Below, piece after piece: positions 35,571-44,160 of a stretch of 49,526 nucleotides of DNA. The notes under the pieces are model-generated. The model did not search any database and was not told the origin of the DNA. It was given only the letters and a program-made list of their open reading frames with translations. The stretch is from the NCBI GenBank assembly GCA_017886895.1, contig JAGHJD010000045.1:1-49526 (forward strand), read 5' to 3'. Every line of letters begins with the position of its first letter. Position 1 is the stretch's first letter. The translations under genes and the position numbers were made by a program. Source of the DNA: Clostridia bacterium (lineage in GTDB: Bacteria > Bacillota > Clostridia > Christensenellales > Borkfalkiaceae).

Positions 35571-36956
35571 ATGAAAAAATTTGCGGTCGCAGTGCTTGCG
35601 GCACTGCTGACGGTCTCCTGCATCGCGGCGGTCCCCGCAGCGGCGGCAGACGGACAGACGTACACCCTGCGCGACGAATTCGGCGCGGCGCCGCTTGCGC
35701 GGACGCTCTCCGAAAACATGGAGCGCACGGAGCTGAACAACGAGCTTTCGGGCTATTCGCGCTACGGGTTCGCCGCGCGCCTCAAGGCGGCGGGCGAGGA
35801 CGGCGCGGACGAGAACAGGGGCTATATCACCTATGACGTGGACGGCGTCACGGAGGCGGAGGTCAGCGCGCTCGTCGCGGAGTCCAACTTCGGCTCCTAT
35901 CACGGCTGGGGCGTTTCGCTCGGCGTGACAGAGGATGCCGCGGGCGTTCCGCTGAACAATATCAACAACATCAACCTCGATCTGATCTATCCCATGTATC
36001 TGAGCGAGGAGGGGCGGCCGTTCATCCATTACAATGACGGCAAGTGGTACGGCTATATCGCCGACCCGAAGTTCAGCTTCATTCCGCAGGATGCGGTCTC
36101 CGATGCGGGCACGAATCTGCGCGCGTTCACCGTTCCCGACGAGGTGCAGGGCGTCTATGACGAAGACGGCATGACGCTCCTGCAGAACGGGTATCTCTAC
36201 CCGATGATCAACCTCGAGTATGCGACGGCGGAGGCGCCCGATACATGGATCCCCATGAGCCTCGATACGGAATCCGGAAACTATGACATCACCTCCGCGG
36301 AGTACGTCGGCGCGGACAAAATGTACGACGTGACGGTCAAGATCTCCAATATCCCCGCCGAGGCGGCGAAGATCCGTATCGGCGCGAACTATATCCGCGA
36401 GACGATCAAGCCCTCTGCGACGGGCGATCTCGAGGCGGACGTGTATCAGGATTTCCCCCGCGCCGCGTCCGATTCGCTGTTCGTCACGGGCGTCCACCTG
36501 ACTCTCGATACCGAGTATACGGGCGGGTTTGAAGAGCTGCAGCAGACGGGCATCGACGCGGATCCCGCGAACATGAAGCGCTACTACGCGTACGGCGAGG
36601 CGTTCAGCGCGGAAGGCCTTGTGCTCTACGACGTGTATAACGGCGGCATCCGCGAGGAGAATGCGGATACCTCCTCCTTCACGGTGGACAGCAGCGCCTT
36701 ATCCCGTATGACCCGGGCATCTACGCGATCAATGTCACGAAGGGTGATTACAGCGACTCGTTCAATGTGCAGGTCTCCGAACCGGATGCGCTCTCGCTGG
36801 ATACCTCCGCGCTCGACCTCGAGATCGCGGCGGGCGAAACGTTCTCCGCCGAAGGGCTGGAGGTCAGCATCGTCTCATCCGTCAGCGGACGCGGCGAGGT
36901 CGCGGTGCCCCTCACGGCGGAACAGTACACCGTCGACGCAAGCGCCGTCAATGTGA
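35571..36956 (+). CDS. Secreted surface protein, N-terminal part, frameshifted near 36700
   Basis: A signal peptide (1-25, ending AAAA-D) is followed by a beta-rich region of unknown family (about 26-310) with repeated YITYDVDG, LDLIYPMYL and GYIADPKF segments, then a group-3 bacterial Ig-like domain (GEAFSAEGLVLYDVYNGG...). The Ig domain should end in a PYDPGIYAINV-type strand, but that sequence is found in another frame from about 36704. In the called frame the last 45 or so residues (MTRASTRSMSRR...) are Arg/Ser-rich nonsense. The real gene is 35571-37171 with a net one-base loss near 36699-36706. This is either a decaying gene or a sequence error. Confidence 0.7.
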   Translation: MKKFAVAVLAALLTVSCIAAVPAAAADGQTYTLRDEFGAAPLARTLSENMERTELNNELSGYSRYGFAARLKAAGEDGADENRGYITYDVDGVTEAEVSALVAESNFGSYHGWGVSLGVTEDAAGVPLNNINNINLDLIYPMYLSEEGRPFIHYNDGKWYGYIADPKFSFIPQDAVSDAGTNLRAFTVPDEVQGVYDEDGMTLLQNGYLYPMINLEYATAEAPDTWIPMSLDTESGNYDITSAEYVGADKMYDVTVKISNIPAEAAKIRIGANYIRETIKPSATGDLEADVYQDFPRAASDSLFVTGVHLTLDTEYTGGFEELQQTGIDADPANMKRYYAYGEAFSAEGLVLYDVYNGGIREENADTSSFTVDSSALSRMTRASTRSMSRRVITATRSMCRSPNRMRSRWIPPRSTSRSRRAKRSPPKGWRSASSHPSADAARSRCPSRRNSTPSTQAPSM

Positions 36957-37171
36957 AAAAGGACGGCACCTATACCGTCAGCGTCACATTCAATGAAGGC
37001 GAAGTTTCGCTCAGCGCGTCCTTCGACGTCACCGTATCGGGCAACGGCGCGGGCAGTGCGGCAGGCGGCGGCGACAATACTGTCTACATCGTCTGCGGCG
37101 TGGTCGGCGGCGTCATCGTCATAGGCGCGGCGGCGGCAGTCATCATCATTCTGCGGCGGAAACATTCATGA
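36767..37171 (+). pseudogene. C-terminal part of the frameshifted surface protein
   Basis: The frame starts inside the broken first Ig-like domain (YAINVTKGDYSDSFNVQV reads from about 36722), then gives a second Ig-like domain (LEIAAGETFSAEGLEV ... GTYTVSVTFNEG) and a membrane helix with basic tail LRRKHS. The ATG at 36767 has no ribosome site and lies mid-strand, so this is not an independent gene. Without it the upstream product would be released rather than membrane-anchored. The stop overlaps the next ATG. Confidence 0.7.
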
Positions 37172-38502
37172 GGAAATTGATCTGTATTTTGCTTGCCTCG
37201 CTGCTTGCCCTGCTTGCAGGGTTTGCACTGGTCGGCTGCGCCGATGACGGCGCAGCCGATACGGGCGGCGGGAACGGAACGGAGCAGGACGATACGCCCG
37301 GCGGAGGGGAGGAGACCGGCATCACCGTGTTTGACAATTCGCAAAACCCGATCGCCGAGCGGCTGGGCATCACCTGCTGGGGGTGCCGCTACATGCCCGA
37401 CCTCGGCGCGGAGGAAAACAGCCTGCTGCGCGGCGCGGAGTATATCCTCGAGGCGGGCGGCAAGGTCATCAAGCTCGCCTGCGGCGACCTCTCCGCGCAG
37501 TACCCGCTGGACGACTGGTCGGGCGTGACCTTCGAGCGCAGCGTCGACGTGTTCCGCCACGACGTGTTCCGCAAGCTCTTTGAAATGGACTTCAAGACCT
37601 TTTTCATCAGCGTTCCCGAGCGCAAAGCCATCAACTTCCGCGACGGCGTGAGCAAAGAGGAGGAGGCGTACGTCGAAGAGGAGTTCTATCGGATGACCAA
37701 GTACCTCCTCGAAACGTATAAGGGCAGCGGCAAGACCTTCATTTTGCAGAATTGGGAGACGGACAACGCGCTCTCCTATTCGATGAACGGCTCGGAGGAC
37801 GACTACCTGCTGCTGTACAGCTATGCGGACTACTTCAACGCGCGGCAGGACGGCATCAACCGCGCGCGCGACGAGTTCGTCATGAGCAAGGAAAAGAACG
37901 TGTACGTGTTCGGCGCGATCGAGGTCAACAAGCTGAGCGATTCGTACACCCGCCCGAAGGCGGTCGATTACGTCGTGCCGAATACCTACTGCGACCTCTA
38001 TACCTATTCGAGCTACGAATATAAGGACAGGGGCGTCGTGAGTTCCGCGCAGGACGTGTGCGATCAGCTCTCGGAGGCGCTCAGGTACTACGCGTCGCAG
38101 CTCCCCGCGGAGGAGAATTATCCGCAGCCCGTGTATTTCGGCGACAGGCGGCTCGCCGTCACCGAGTTCGGCTATCCCGACTACGCGGACGGCTATAAGG
38201 GAGAATGGCAGAAGATGGTCGCCGAAGGACACCTGCTCGCGGCAGAGGAGCTGGGGCTGCAGTACCTCGTGTACTGGCAGCTCTGCGACAACGAGGTCAT
38301 CGGCGACAACGCATCCGCGATCAACCGCCTTTCCCCCGCCGAACTGCGCGGATATACCTTTGCGCCCGGCGATCTGAACGGGTTCTGGCTGCTCCGTCCC
38401 GACGGCGTAAAGACGTACACCTATAACTATTTCAGGCAGGCGATGCTGCAGGATTCGGCGTCGGCAGAGGCGGAAAAGCCGTCCGCGTGGACGGCGTCGT
38501 AA
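37168..38502 (+). CDS. Lipoprotein with putative clan GH-A glycosidase domain
   Basis: 444 aa. The lipobox LVGC (Cys24) is followed by a Gly/Asp-rich linker and a TIM-barrel-like domain (about 60-440): GITCWGCRYMPD, KVIKLACGD, FILQNWETDN (Glu197), NVYVFGAIEVNKLS, VDYVVPNTYCDLYTY, VTEFGYPDYA (Glu333) and YLVYWQLCDNE. The two Glu residues and the motifs around them match those of the 655-aa paralogue at 33524, which supports a shared catalytic role. It lacks the paralogue's C-terminal beta-domain. It starts by ATGA overlap with the frameshifted surface protein. The substrate is unknown. Confidence 0.65.
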   Translation: MRKLICILLASLLALLAGFALVGCADDGAADTGGGNGTEQDDTPGGGEETGITVFDNSQNPIAERLGITCWGCRYMPDLGAEENSLLRGAEYILEAGGKVIKLACGDLSAQYPLDDWSGVTFERSVDVFRHDVFRKLFEMDFKTFFISVPERKAINFRDGVSKEEEAYVEEEFYRMTKYLLETYKGSGKTFILQNWETDNALSYSMNGSEDDYLLLYSYADYFNARQDGINRARDEFVMSKEKNVYVFGAIEVNKLSDSYTRPKAVDYVVPNTYCDLYTYSSYEYKDRGVVSSAQDVCDQLSEALRYYASQLPAEENYPQPVYFGDRRLAVTEFGYPDYADGYKGEWQKMVAEGHLLAAEELGLQYLVYWQLCDNEVIGDNASAINRLSPAELRGYTFAPGDLNGFWLLRPDGVKTYTYNYFRQAMLQDSASAEAEKPSAWTAS

Positions 38503-38534
38503 AAAATCGGCGGCAAACAAACGGCGGCGCGCCG

Positions 38535-38562
38535 CCGCGCGGCGGAACTTTCCGCCGCGCGG
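38535..38562. repeat. 12-bp GC-rich inverted repeat
   Basis: CCGCGCGGCGGA/TCCGCCGCGCGG with an ACTT loop lies shortly after the second lipoprotein gene. No T run follows. It may still slow or end transcription. Confidence 0.6.
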
Positions 38563-38628
38563 AGCGGCGCAATAAAAAACGGAGAAACCGTTGCAGGGCC
38601 ATAAAAATCGTTTCGCAAAGCGGTACCG

Positions 38629-38657
38629 CTTTGTTGCGTATGGAATACGCAACAAAG
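38629..38657. repeat. 13-bp inverted repeat beside an overlapping palindrome
   Basis: CTTTGTTGCGTAT and its exact reverse complement flank a 3-nt loop. The left arm overlaps a second palindrome, AAAGCGGTACCGCTTT, just upstream, so the two hairpins exclude each other. The next gene begins about 85 bp downstream. Confidence 0.65.
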
Positions 38658-38740
38658 TTCTTTGGCGGAGAAAAGTGCCGCAGGCGTGCGGTCGGCATGG
38701 TCGAAAGCACGGAACAATGTAAATTTATAAGGAGGAACAG

Positions 38741-41419
38741 ATGAAGAAGATCATAGCGATTTTGCTGTCGCTGTGTCTGGCGGTCCCCGTCGTGTTCGCG
38801 GCATGCGGCATGTGGTCGGAACAGGCAGACGCGGCAGAGCTGACCGTCGTGACGGAGGGGGGTGACTACGACGTCGTCGTCTACGGTGCGACGAGCGCGG
38901 GCGTCACCGCCGCCATCGCGGCAAAGAAGGAGGGCGTGAGCGTGCTGCTCATCGCCCAGACCGACCTCATCGGCGGGCTTACGAGCTCCGGGCTCGGCGC
39001 GACCGATATGGCGAACGAGAAGGTCGTCGGCGGGCTTTCGTACGAGTTCTACAACCGCATGTACGAGTACTATCTCGACGATGCGGCGTGGACTTCGCAG
39101 ACGCGCGAAGAGTACTTTGAGGCGCTCGGCGTGAATATTTACAGCGGCAAGGACGACGGGCTGCGCATGCAGTGGGTGTTCGAGCCGCACGTGGCGGAAC
39201 AGATCTTCCGCGAGATGCTCGCAGACTACGGCGTGCCCGTCATCTTCAACGAGAGGATCGACCTCGATACGGGCGTCGTCATGGACGGCACGCGCATTCA
39301 GAAGATCGTCACCGAGAGCGGCAAAGAGTTCGGCGCGAAGGTGTTCATCGACTGCTCCTATGAGGGCGACCTCATGGCGGAGGCGGGCGTGACGTACGTC
39401 GTCGGGCGCGAGGCGAACAGCGAGTACGGCGAGACGATGAACGGCATCCTGCCCAACAACGGCGAAGTGGAGACGGCAAGCCCCTTCATCGTCGAGGGCG
39501 ACCCGAACAGCGGGCTGCTGCCCTTCATCGAGGACGGCTCGCTCGGCGCGACGGGCTCTGCGGACAGCCGCGTGCAGGCGTACTGCTTCCGCTTTACGCT
39601 CAGCACCGACCCCGACAACATGGTGCCCATCACCAAGCCCGAAAACTACCACCCCGAGTGGTACGAGACGCGCGCCCGCATTCTGCAGGCGAACCCCGAT
39701 GCGGGAAACGAGCTGACGCTGAGCAAGATGCCCAACAACAAGACGGATACCAACCATGCGGACTTCGTCGGCATGAGCTACGAGTATGCGGACGGCGACT
39801 ACCTCAGCCGCAAGAACATAGAGGACGACCACAGGGACTACGTGCTCGGGCTGCTGTACTTCTATGCCTATGACGAGCGCGTGCCGCTTTCCATCCGCGA
39901 GGAGATGCGCACCTACGGGCTTGCCAAGGACGAATTTACCGAGAACGGCAACTTCCCCGTGCAGATCTACCTGCGCGAGGGCAGGCGCATGGTCAGCAAC
40001 TATGTGATGAGCCAGAGCGACGTCATTTCGGCGTCTATCCCCGGCTCCATTCAGAAGACGACCGCGCCGCATTCGGTCGGGCAGGGGTTCTATTGGTTCG
40101 ATTCGCACCGCGTCTCCTACTTCCTGATCGAGTACAATTCGGGCAGCGGCGTCTCCTACGGGTATCAGACGGACGGCAACTTCTGGCAGTCCCGCAGGGA
40201 TTATCCCATCTCGTATGAGTCCATCCGCCCGAAGAAAGAGGAGTGCGTCAACCTGTACGTGCCCGTCTGCCTCTCCGCTACGCATGCGGCGTACGGCTCC
40301 ATCCGCATGGAGACGACGTACATGATCGTGGCAGAGTCCGCAGGCACCGCCGCGGCGATGAGCGTGCAGGAGATGGAGAGCAACGCCGATTTCTGCGTGC
40401 AGGATCTCAGCTATGCCGATCTTGCGGCGAAACTTGCGATGAACGGGCAGCTCCTCGGCGACATCGTGGTCGACGAAGGCGAACTGACCGACAGCGAGCT
40501 CGCCGTGCTCAAACTCAGCATGTACGACCTGCTCGACGGCGTGAATGCAGACGTGCTGTACACGGCGGTTTCGGAAGAGGGCGCGTTCAATACGCCCGAG
40601 AGCGTGGGGGCGGTGCAGACCGTGCTGTACAACGCGGCGAAGAAGATCGACCCCGAGGCGCAGCTTGCGGACACGCTGGAAGTGCTCACCAAGGGCGGGC
40701 TCTCCTTCAACACTTCGAATTGGGAGGCGCTGTTCTCGGGCGAACTGCCCGCGTCCCTCGCCAAATCGGACGTCATCTCCATTTTCAACCTTGTCACGAA
40801 CCTGTTCGCGCAGGGCATCCCCACCAGCTATATCACGCAGTGGGTGAACTACTTCCATGACAACGGCATCATCGACGCCGAGATGCGCGACTACTTCGAC
40901 GACCACGCCATCAAGGGCGGGACCTGCGATACGCAGGAGACGCGCGCGCTGCTCATCGCAATCGCGCGCACCATCGAGCCGAGCGTCAGCGATGGCGACA
41001 GCGCCCTGCAAATTTATGTGAGCACGGGCATGATCGGAAACACCGCGCAGTGGACGGGCATCTTCGACGGCACGGCTGCACAGGCGAGCGGCTCGAACCT
41101 GAATACGCTGCTCAGCCGCGCGTACAATTACCTTTCCTCCAACGAGAGCAGGTGGCAGGGCAGGATCGGCACCGCCGTCCTCGACTATCTCGTTGAAAAG
41201 GGCGTGCTCGACGAAGCGGACACCGATGCGTACAGCGCGCTGCTTTCGGGCACGCGCGACGGCTCGACCGTTGCGGCGGACACGGCGAAAGCGGTCATCG
41301 TGAACGGCGCGAAATATTTCGATCCCGCGGCGACGGAGACGGACGCGCTCGAAGTGCTTGCGGGCGTCGATGTCGACACAGCGGGTGTTGCGGGCGTCAT
41401 GAGCGGCACGGCGGCGTAA
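38741..41419 (+). CDS. Secreted FAD-dependent oxidoreductase fused to helical repeats, ended by in-frame TAA
   Basis: 892 aa to the stop. A signal peptide with possible lipobox (VFAAC, Cys22) is followed by an FAD_oxidored-type domain (about 44-590): DVVVYGATSAGVTAAIAA (dinucleotide loop 49-54), GGLTSSGLG, FIDCSYEGDL and YLREGRRM. From about 620 a chain of roughly 55-65-aa helical repeats begins. The TAA at 41417 is followed in the same frame by more of the same repeats (41429-42853), so the original protein was about 1370 aa. Relatives oxidise or rearrange sugars or glycan parts, but the function here is unknown. GGAGG precedes ATG 38741. Confidence 0.75.
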   Translation: MKKIIAILLSLCLAVPVVFAACGMWSEQADAAELTVVTEGGDYDVVVYGATSAGVTAAIAAKKEGVSVLLIAQTDLIGGLTSSGLGATDMANEKVVGGLSYEFYNRMYEYYLDDAAWTSQTREEYFEALGVNIYSGKDDGLRMQWVFEPHVAEQIFREMLADYGVPVIFNERIDLDTGVVMDGTRIQKIVTESGKEFGAKVFIDCSYEGDLMAEAGVTYVVGREANSEYGETMNGILPNNGEVETASPFIVEGDPNSGLLPFIEDGSLGATGSADSRVQAYCFRFTLSTDPDNMVPITKPENYHPEWYETRARILQANPDAGNELTLSKMPNNKTDTNHADFVGMSYEYADGDYLSRKNIEDDHRDYVLGLLYFYAYDERVPLSIREEMRTYGLAKDEFTENGNFPVQIYLREGRRMVSNYVMSQSDVISASIPGSIQKTTAPHSVGQGFYWFDSHRVSYFLIEYNSGSGVSYGYQTDGNFWQSRRDYPISYESIRPKKEECVNLYVPVCLSATHAAYGSIRMETTYMIVAESAGTAAAMSVQEMESNADFCVQDLSYADLAAKLAMNGQLLGDIVVDEGELTDSELAVLKLSMYDLLDGVNADVLYTAVSEEGAFNTPESVGAVQTVLYNAAKKIDPEAQLADTLEVLTKGGLSFNTSNWEALFSGELPASLAKSDVISIFNLVTNLFAQGIPTSYITQWVNYFHDNGIIDAEMRDYFDDHAIKGGTCDTQETRALLIAIARTIEPSVSDGDSALQIYVSTGMIGNTAQWTGIFDGTAAQASGSNLNTLLSRAYNYLSSNESRWQGRIGTAVLDYLVEKGVLDEADTDAYSALLSGTRDGSTVAADTAKAVIVNGAKYFDPAATETDALEVLAGVDVDTAGVAGVMSGTAA

Positions 41420-41428
41420 GGCGCGGCG

Positions 41429-42853
41429 ATGCGCAGCTTTTTGGCGGCGCTCGCGGACGCGATCGAAACGACGCCCGTCACGCGGCCTCTCACCGAGAGC
41501 GACATGCAGGTGTTCGAGACGCTCGGCATTCTCACGACCACCGAGACAGAGGGCTATATTGCGGATGCCGTGACGGGTTCCGCTGTCGACGCGACGGCGT
41601 TCGGCGACTTCCTCAGCAAGATCTCCAGCCGTCTGACCGTCTCCGGTTCGACGTATGCGGAGAAGCTGTTCACGGCGGGCGCCATTTCCGAAGTGCAGCG
41701 CGACGCGCTTGCCGCAATGTCCGGCACGCTCGACGGCGCCATGGCGAATTCCATCATCCGCTCGGTCGCGGAGTATGTGGAGGAGAACAACGCGGGGCTG
41801 TCTTCGGAGAACGTGACGTTCCTCACGCAGAACAACATTGCCTCGGCGGATGACGCGCTCGGCTTGGTCTCTACCTTCGGGTTCGTGCCCAAAGAACTTG
41901 CGCAGAAACTCTTTATCGGGCTGGCGCAGTACATCGACGACGCCGACCCCGAAACGGTGACGGATATAAACACGGCGATCGACCTGCTCGCGGACATCAA
42001 CGCGATCAGCAATGCGCAGAGCTGGAAGGACAGCTTTGCGGGCGAGGGTACTGCCGTGTTCGGCAGCGACTGCCTGACGATCGTGAACATCGCCTGCACC
42101 TTTGCGTCGGGCACGCTCGAGGACTACCGCTACCTTGCGGAGAACGGGCATATCACGGCGGAAGAGGCTGTGTACTTTGTGCGCAGCGGCAACACGGGCA
42201 GGACGGCAAATCTGGCGCAGGTCAAGACGCTGCTCTACAAACTCGCCGCGGCGATGGATACGGACGGCAGCGTCTCGCAGGAGAATGCGCAGAGCATTGC
42301 AGACGAATTTGTTTCGTCGGGCGTGACAAGCGGCGCAGACTTCTGGCTCACCGTACTCAACACCTCCGGGGAGACGTGGCAGGTCGAAAACCTGCCGACG
42401 CTGGTCCGCAACGCAACCGTGCGCATCAAAGCGGTGGACGAGAGCGGCGGCGAGATCTCCGTGCTCCCCGACGAAGTGCTCGATTACTTCGTGGAGCAGG
42501 GAATCATCACTGATGACTATAACAGAGATACAGTGAAAGCTGAAGCGCAGGCAGGGAAGACACCATCGAGCAAGAGTGAAGTCAAAAACATGCTCGTCCG
42601 CGCATTCCGCAAGGTTACTGGTTCAGCCGGATTGACGGCGGGGACTATAGAAACGGGTCTTAGCAAATATGCTCGCGATTTCACGTTCAGTGACGATGAC
42701 AGTTTTGAGAACCCTTCCGAGACGCGCACATACTGGTACAGTTTCTTTGCGACTTCGACGGCGGATCTTGCAAGTTTCCCGCTGGACGGCGGCGACTTGC
42801 AGGAGCTGATGATCCGCATCTATGACTATCTGACGGGAGGTGCACAGGCATGA
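41429..42853 (+). CDS. Helical-repeat continuation of the FAD protein after an in-frame stop
   Basis: 474 aa, all in the same frame as 38741-41419, starting 10 nt after its TAA. It has no signal peptide, no ribosome site at the ATG (GGCGCGGCG precedes it) and consists of about seven more repeats of the pattern LL-x-A-x-x-I ... G-I-x-x-x-x-W. The best reading is the 3' half of a gene split by a nonsense mutation. Restart of translation at the close ATG is possible but would leave a cytoplasmic product. Its stop overlaps the next ATG. It has no C-terminal anchor. Confidence 0.6.
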   Translation: MRSFLAALADAIETTPVTRPLTESDMQVFETLGILTTTETEGYIADAVTGSAVDATAFGDFLSKISSRLTVSGSTYAEKLFTAGAISEVQRDALAAMSGTLDGAMANSIIRSVAEYVEENNAGLSSENVTFLTQNNIASADDALGLVSTFGFVPKELAQKLFIGLAQYIDDADPETVTDINTAIDLLADINAISNAQSWKDSFAGEGTAVFGSDCLTIVNIACTFASGTLEDYRYLAENGHITAEEAVYFVRSGNTGRTANLAQVKTLLYKLAAAMDTDGSVSQENAQSIADEFVSSGVTSGADFWLTVLNTSGETWQVENLPTLVRNATVRIKAVDESGGEISVLPDEVLDYFVEQGIITDDYNRDTVKAEAQAGKTPSSKSEVKNMLVRAFRKVTGSAGLTAGTIETGLSKYARDFTFSDDDSFENPSETRTYWYSFFATSTADLASFPLDGGDLQELMIRIYDYLTGGAQA

Positions 42854-44160
42854 AACTGAAGAGAAAGATTTTGGCGGTATTCCTCGCCGTCTGCCTGTTG
42901 GGGACGGTCTCCGCGCTCGGCGTGACGGCGCTCGCCGCCGACGCCGACGAGGTGGTCATCCCCGACGCGACGCTGAAGGCGCAGATCATCGACACGCTTG
43001 AGCTGTCTTCGAGCACGGTCACGGAGGCGGACATGCGCCAGCTCACCGTGCTCGAGACGCCGAACAACGACCCCGCGAGCATGATCACCGACCTTACGGG
43101 GCTGGAGTACGCGACAAACCTGCGCGAACTCAACCTCGACTACAACAAGATCACCGACTTAACGCCGCTGCAAGGACTTACGAGCCTCGAATCGCTGAAT
43201 ATCTCCTACAACAACGGCGCGACGACGGGCACGAGCGGCATCACGGACATCTCCTGCCTTTCGGGGCTGACAAACCTCAAAAGTTTTTCCTCGATCGGCA
43301 ATGAAAACGTGACCGATTACAGCGTCGTGAGCAACTTCAAAAAACTCACCTATCTGAACCTGAGCATCTGCAAGCTGGACGACGTCTCTTTCCTGTCGGG
43401 GCTGACCTCGCTGGAGAGCCTGTACCTGCCTTTCAACGCGGTCTATGACGTGACGCCGCTCGCGGGGCTGACCTCGCTCAAGGTGCTCGCGCTCGGCAAC
43501 AACCTGTTGCAGGACATCTCCGTCGTGCGGAACATGACGGCGCTGACGCAGCTCACGGTCGAGAACAACTACATCGAGGACTTTTCGCCCGTTTTGTCGC
43601 TCTCCGCGATCGAGCGGATGGACCTCTCGCGCAACTTCCTCTCCGACGAGCAGATGGCGAGTATCATGGAGGCGTTCCCCGAGGCGACGATCTACGTTTC
43701 GCCCGTGCTGGACGACGACAAGAAGTCCGAGCTCATCTGCCTCAACGCCTACGAACAGACGCTGAACCCCGGCGGCACCTTCTCGCTCGCGGCGACCGAT
43801 TTTGCGGGCACCGCGCTCGAGGGCGTCACCTGGTCGACCTCCAACGCGGACGTCGCCACGGTGGACGAAAACGGCAGCGTCACGGCGGTCGGGACGGGGT
43901 TCTGTTACATCGGCGCGACCTATAACGGCTACACGCGCAACTGCTCCGTCACCGTCACGACGCCCGAAACCCCGGGCGGAAACACCGATACGCCCGCAGA
44001 GGGCGGCGGGCTGACGGGCGGCGAGATCGGCGCGATCGTTGCGGTCTGCGTCGTCGCGGTCGCGGCGGCAGTGCTCATTGCCGTGCTTCTGAAGAAAAAC
44101 AAAAAGGGCGGCAAGGGCAAAGACGAAACGTCCGAAAAGCACGGGGACGATAAAAACTGA
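42850..44160 (+). CDS. Leucine-rich-repeat surface protein with Ig-like domain and membrane anchor
   Basis: 436 aa. A signal peptide (1-31) is followed by an internalin-like LRR array (about 75-275; LRELNLDYNKITDLTPL, LESLYLPFNAVYDVTPLAG), a BIG2-type Ig-like domain (about 305-372; WSTSNADVATVDENGSVTAV), a PETPGGNT linker, then GGGLTGGEI, a membrane helix and a long basic tail. It likely binds proteins or glycans at the surface. Start by ATGA overlap. The linker and anchor are nearly identical to those of the next gene. Confidence 0.88.
   Translation: MKLKRKILAVFLAVCLLGTVSALGVTALAADADEVVIPDATLKAQIIDTLELSSSTVTEADMRQLTVLETPNNDPASMITDLTGLEYATNLRELNLDYNKITDLTPLQGLTSLESLNISYNNGATTGTSGITDISCLSGLTNLKSFSSIGNENVTDYSVVSNFKKLTYLNLSICKLDDVSFLSGLTSLESLYLPFNAVYDVTPLAGLTSLKVLALGNNLLQDISVVRNMTALTQLTVENNYIEDFSPVLSLSAIERMDLSRNFLSDEQMASIMEAFPEATIYVSPVLDDDKKSELICLNAYEQTLNPGGTFSLAATDFAGTALEGVTWSTSNADVATVDENGSVTAVGTGFCYIGATYNGYTRNCSVTVTTPETPGGNTDTPAEGGGLTGGEIGAIVAVCVVAVAAAVLIAVLLKKNKKGGKGKDETSEKHGDDKN

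Noticed and set aside
38432-42151. 1239-aa ORF on the minus strand
   Set aside because: It lies opposite the FAD/helical-repeat gene and the hairpin region, is rich in Arg, Val and Ala, has no ribosome site or domain, and is a normal shadow of GC-rich coding on the + strand.
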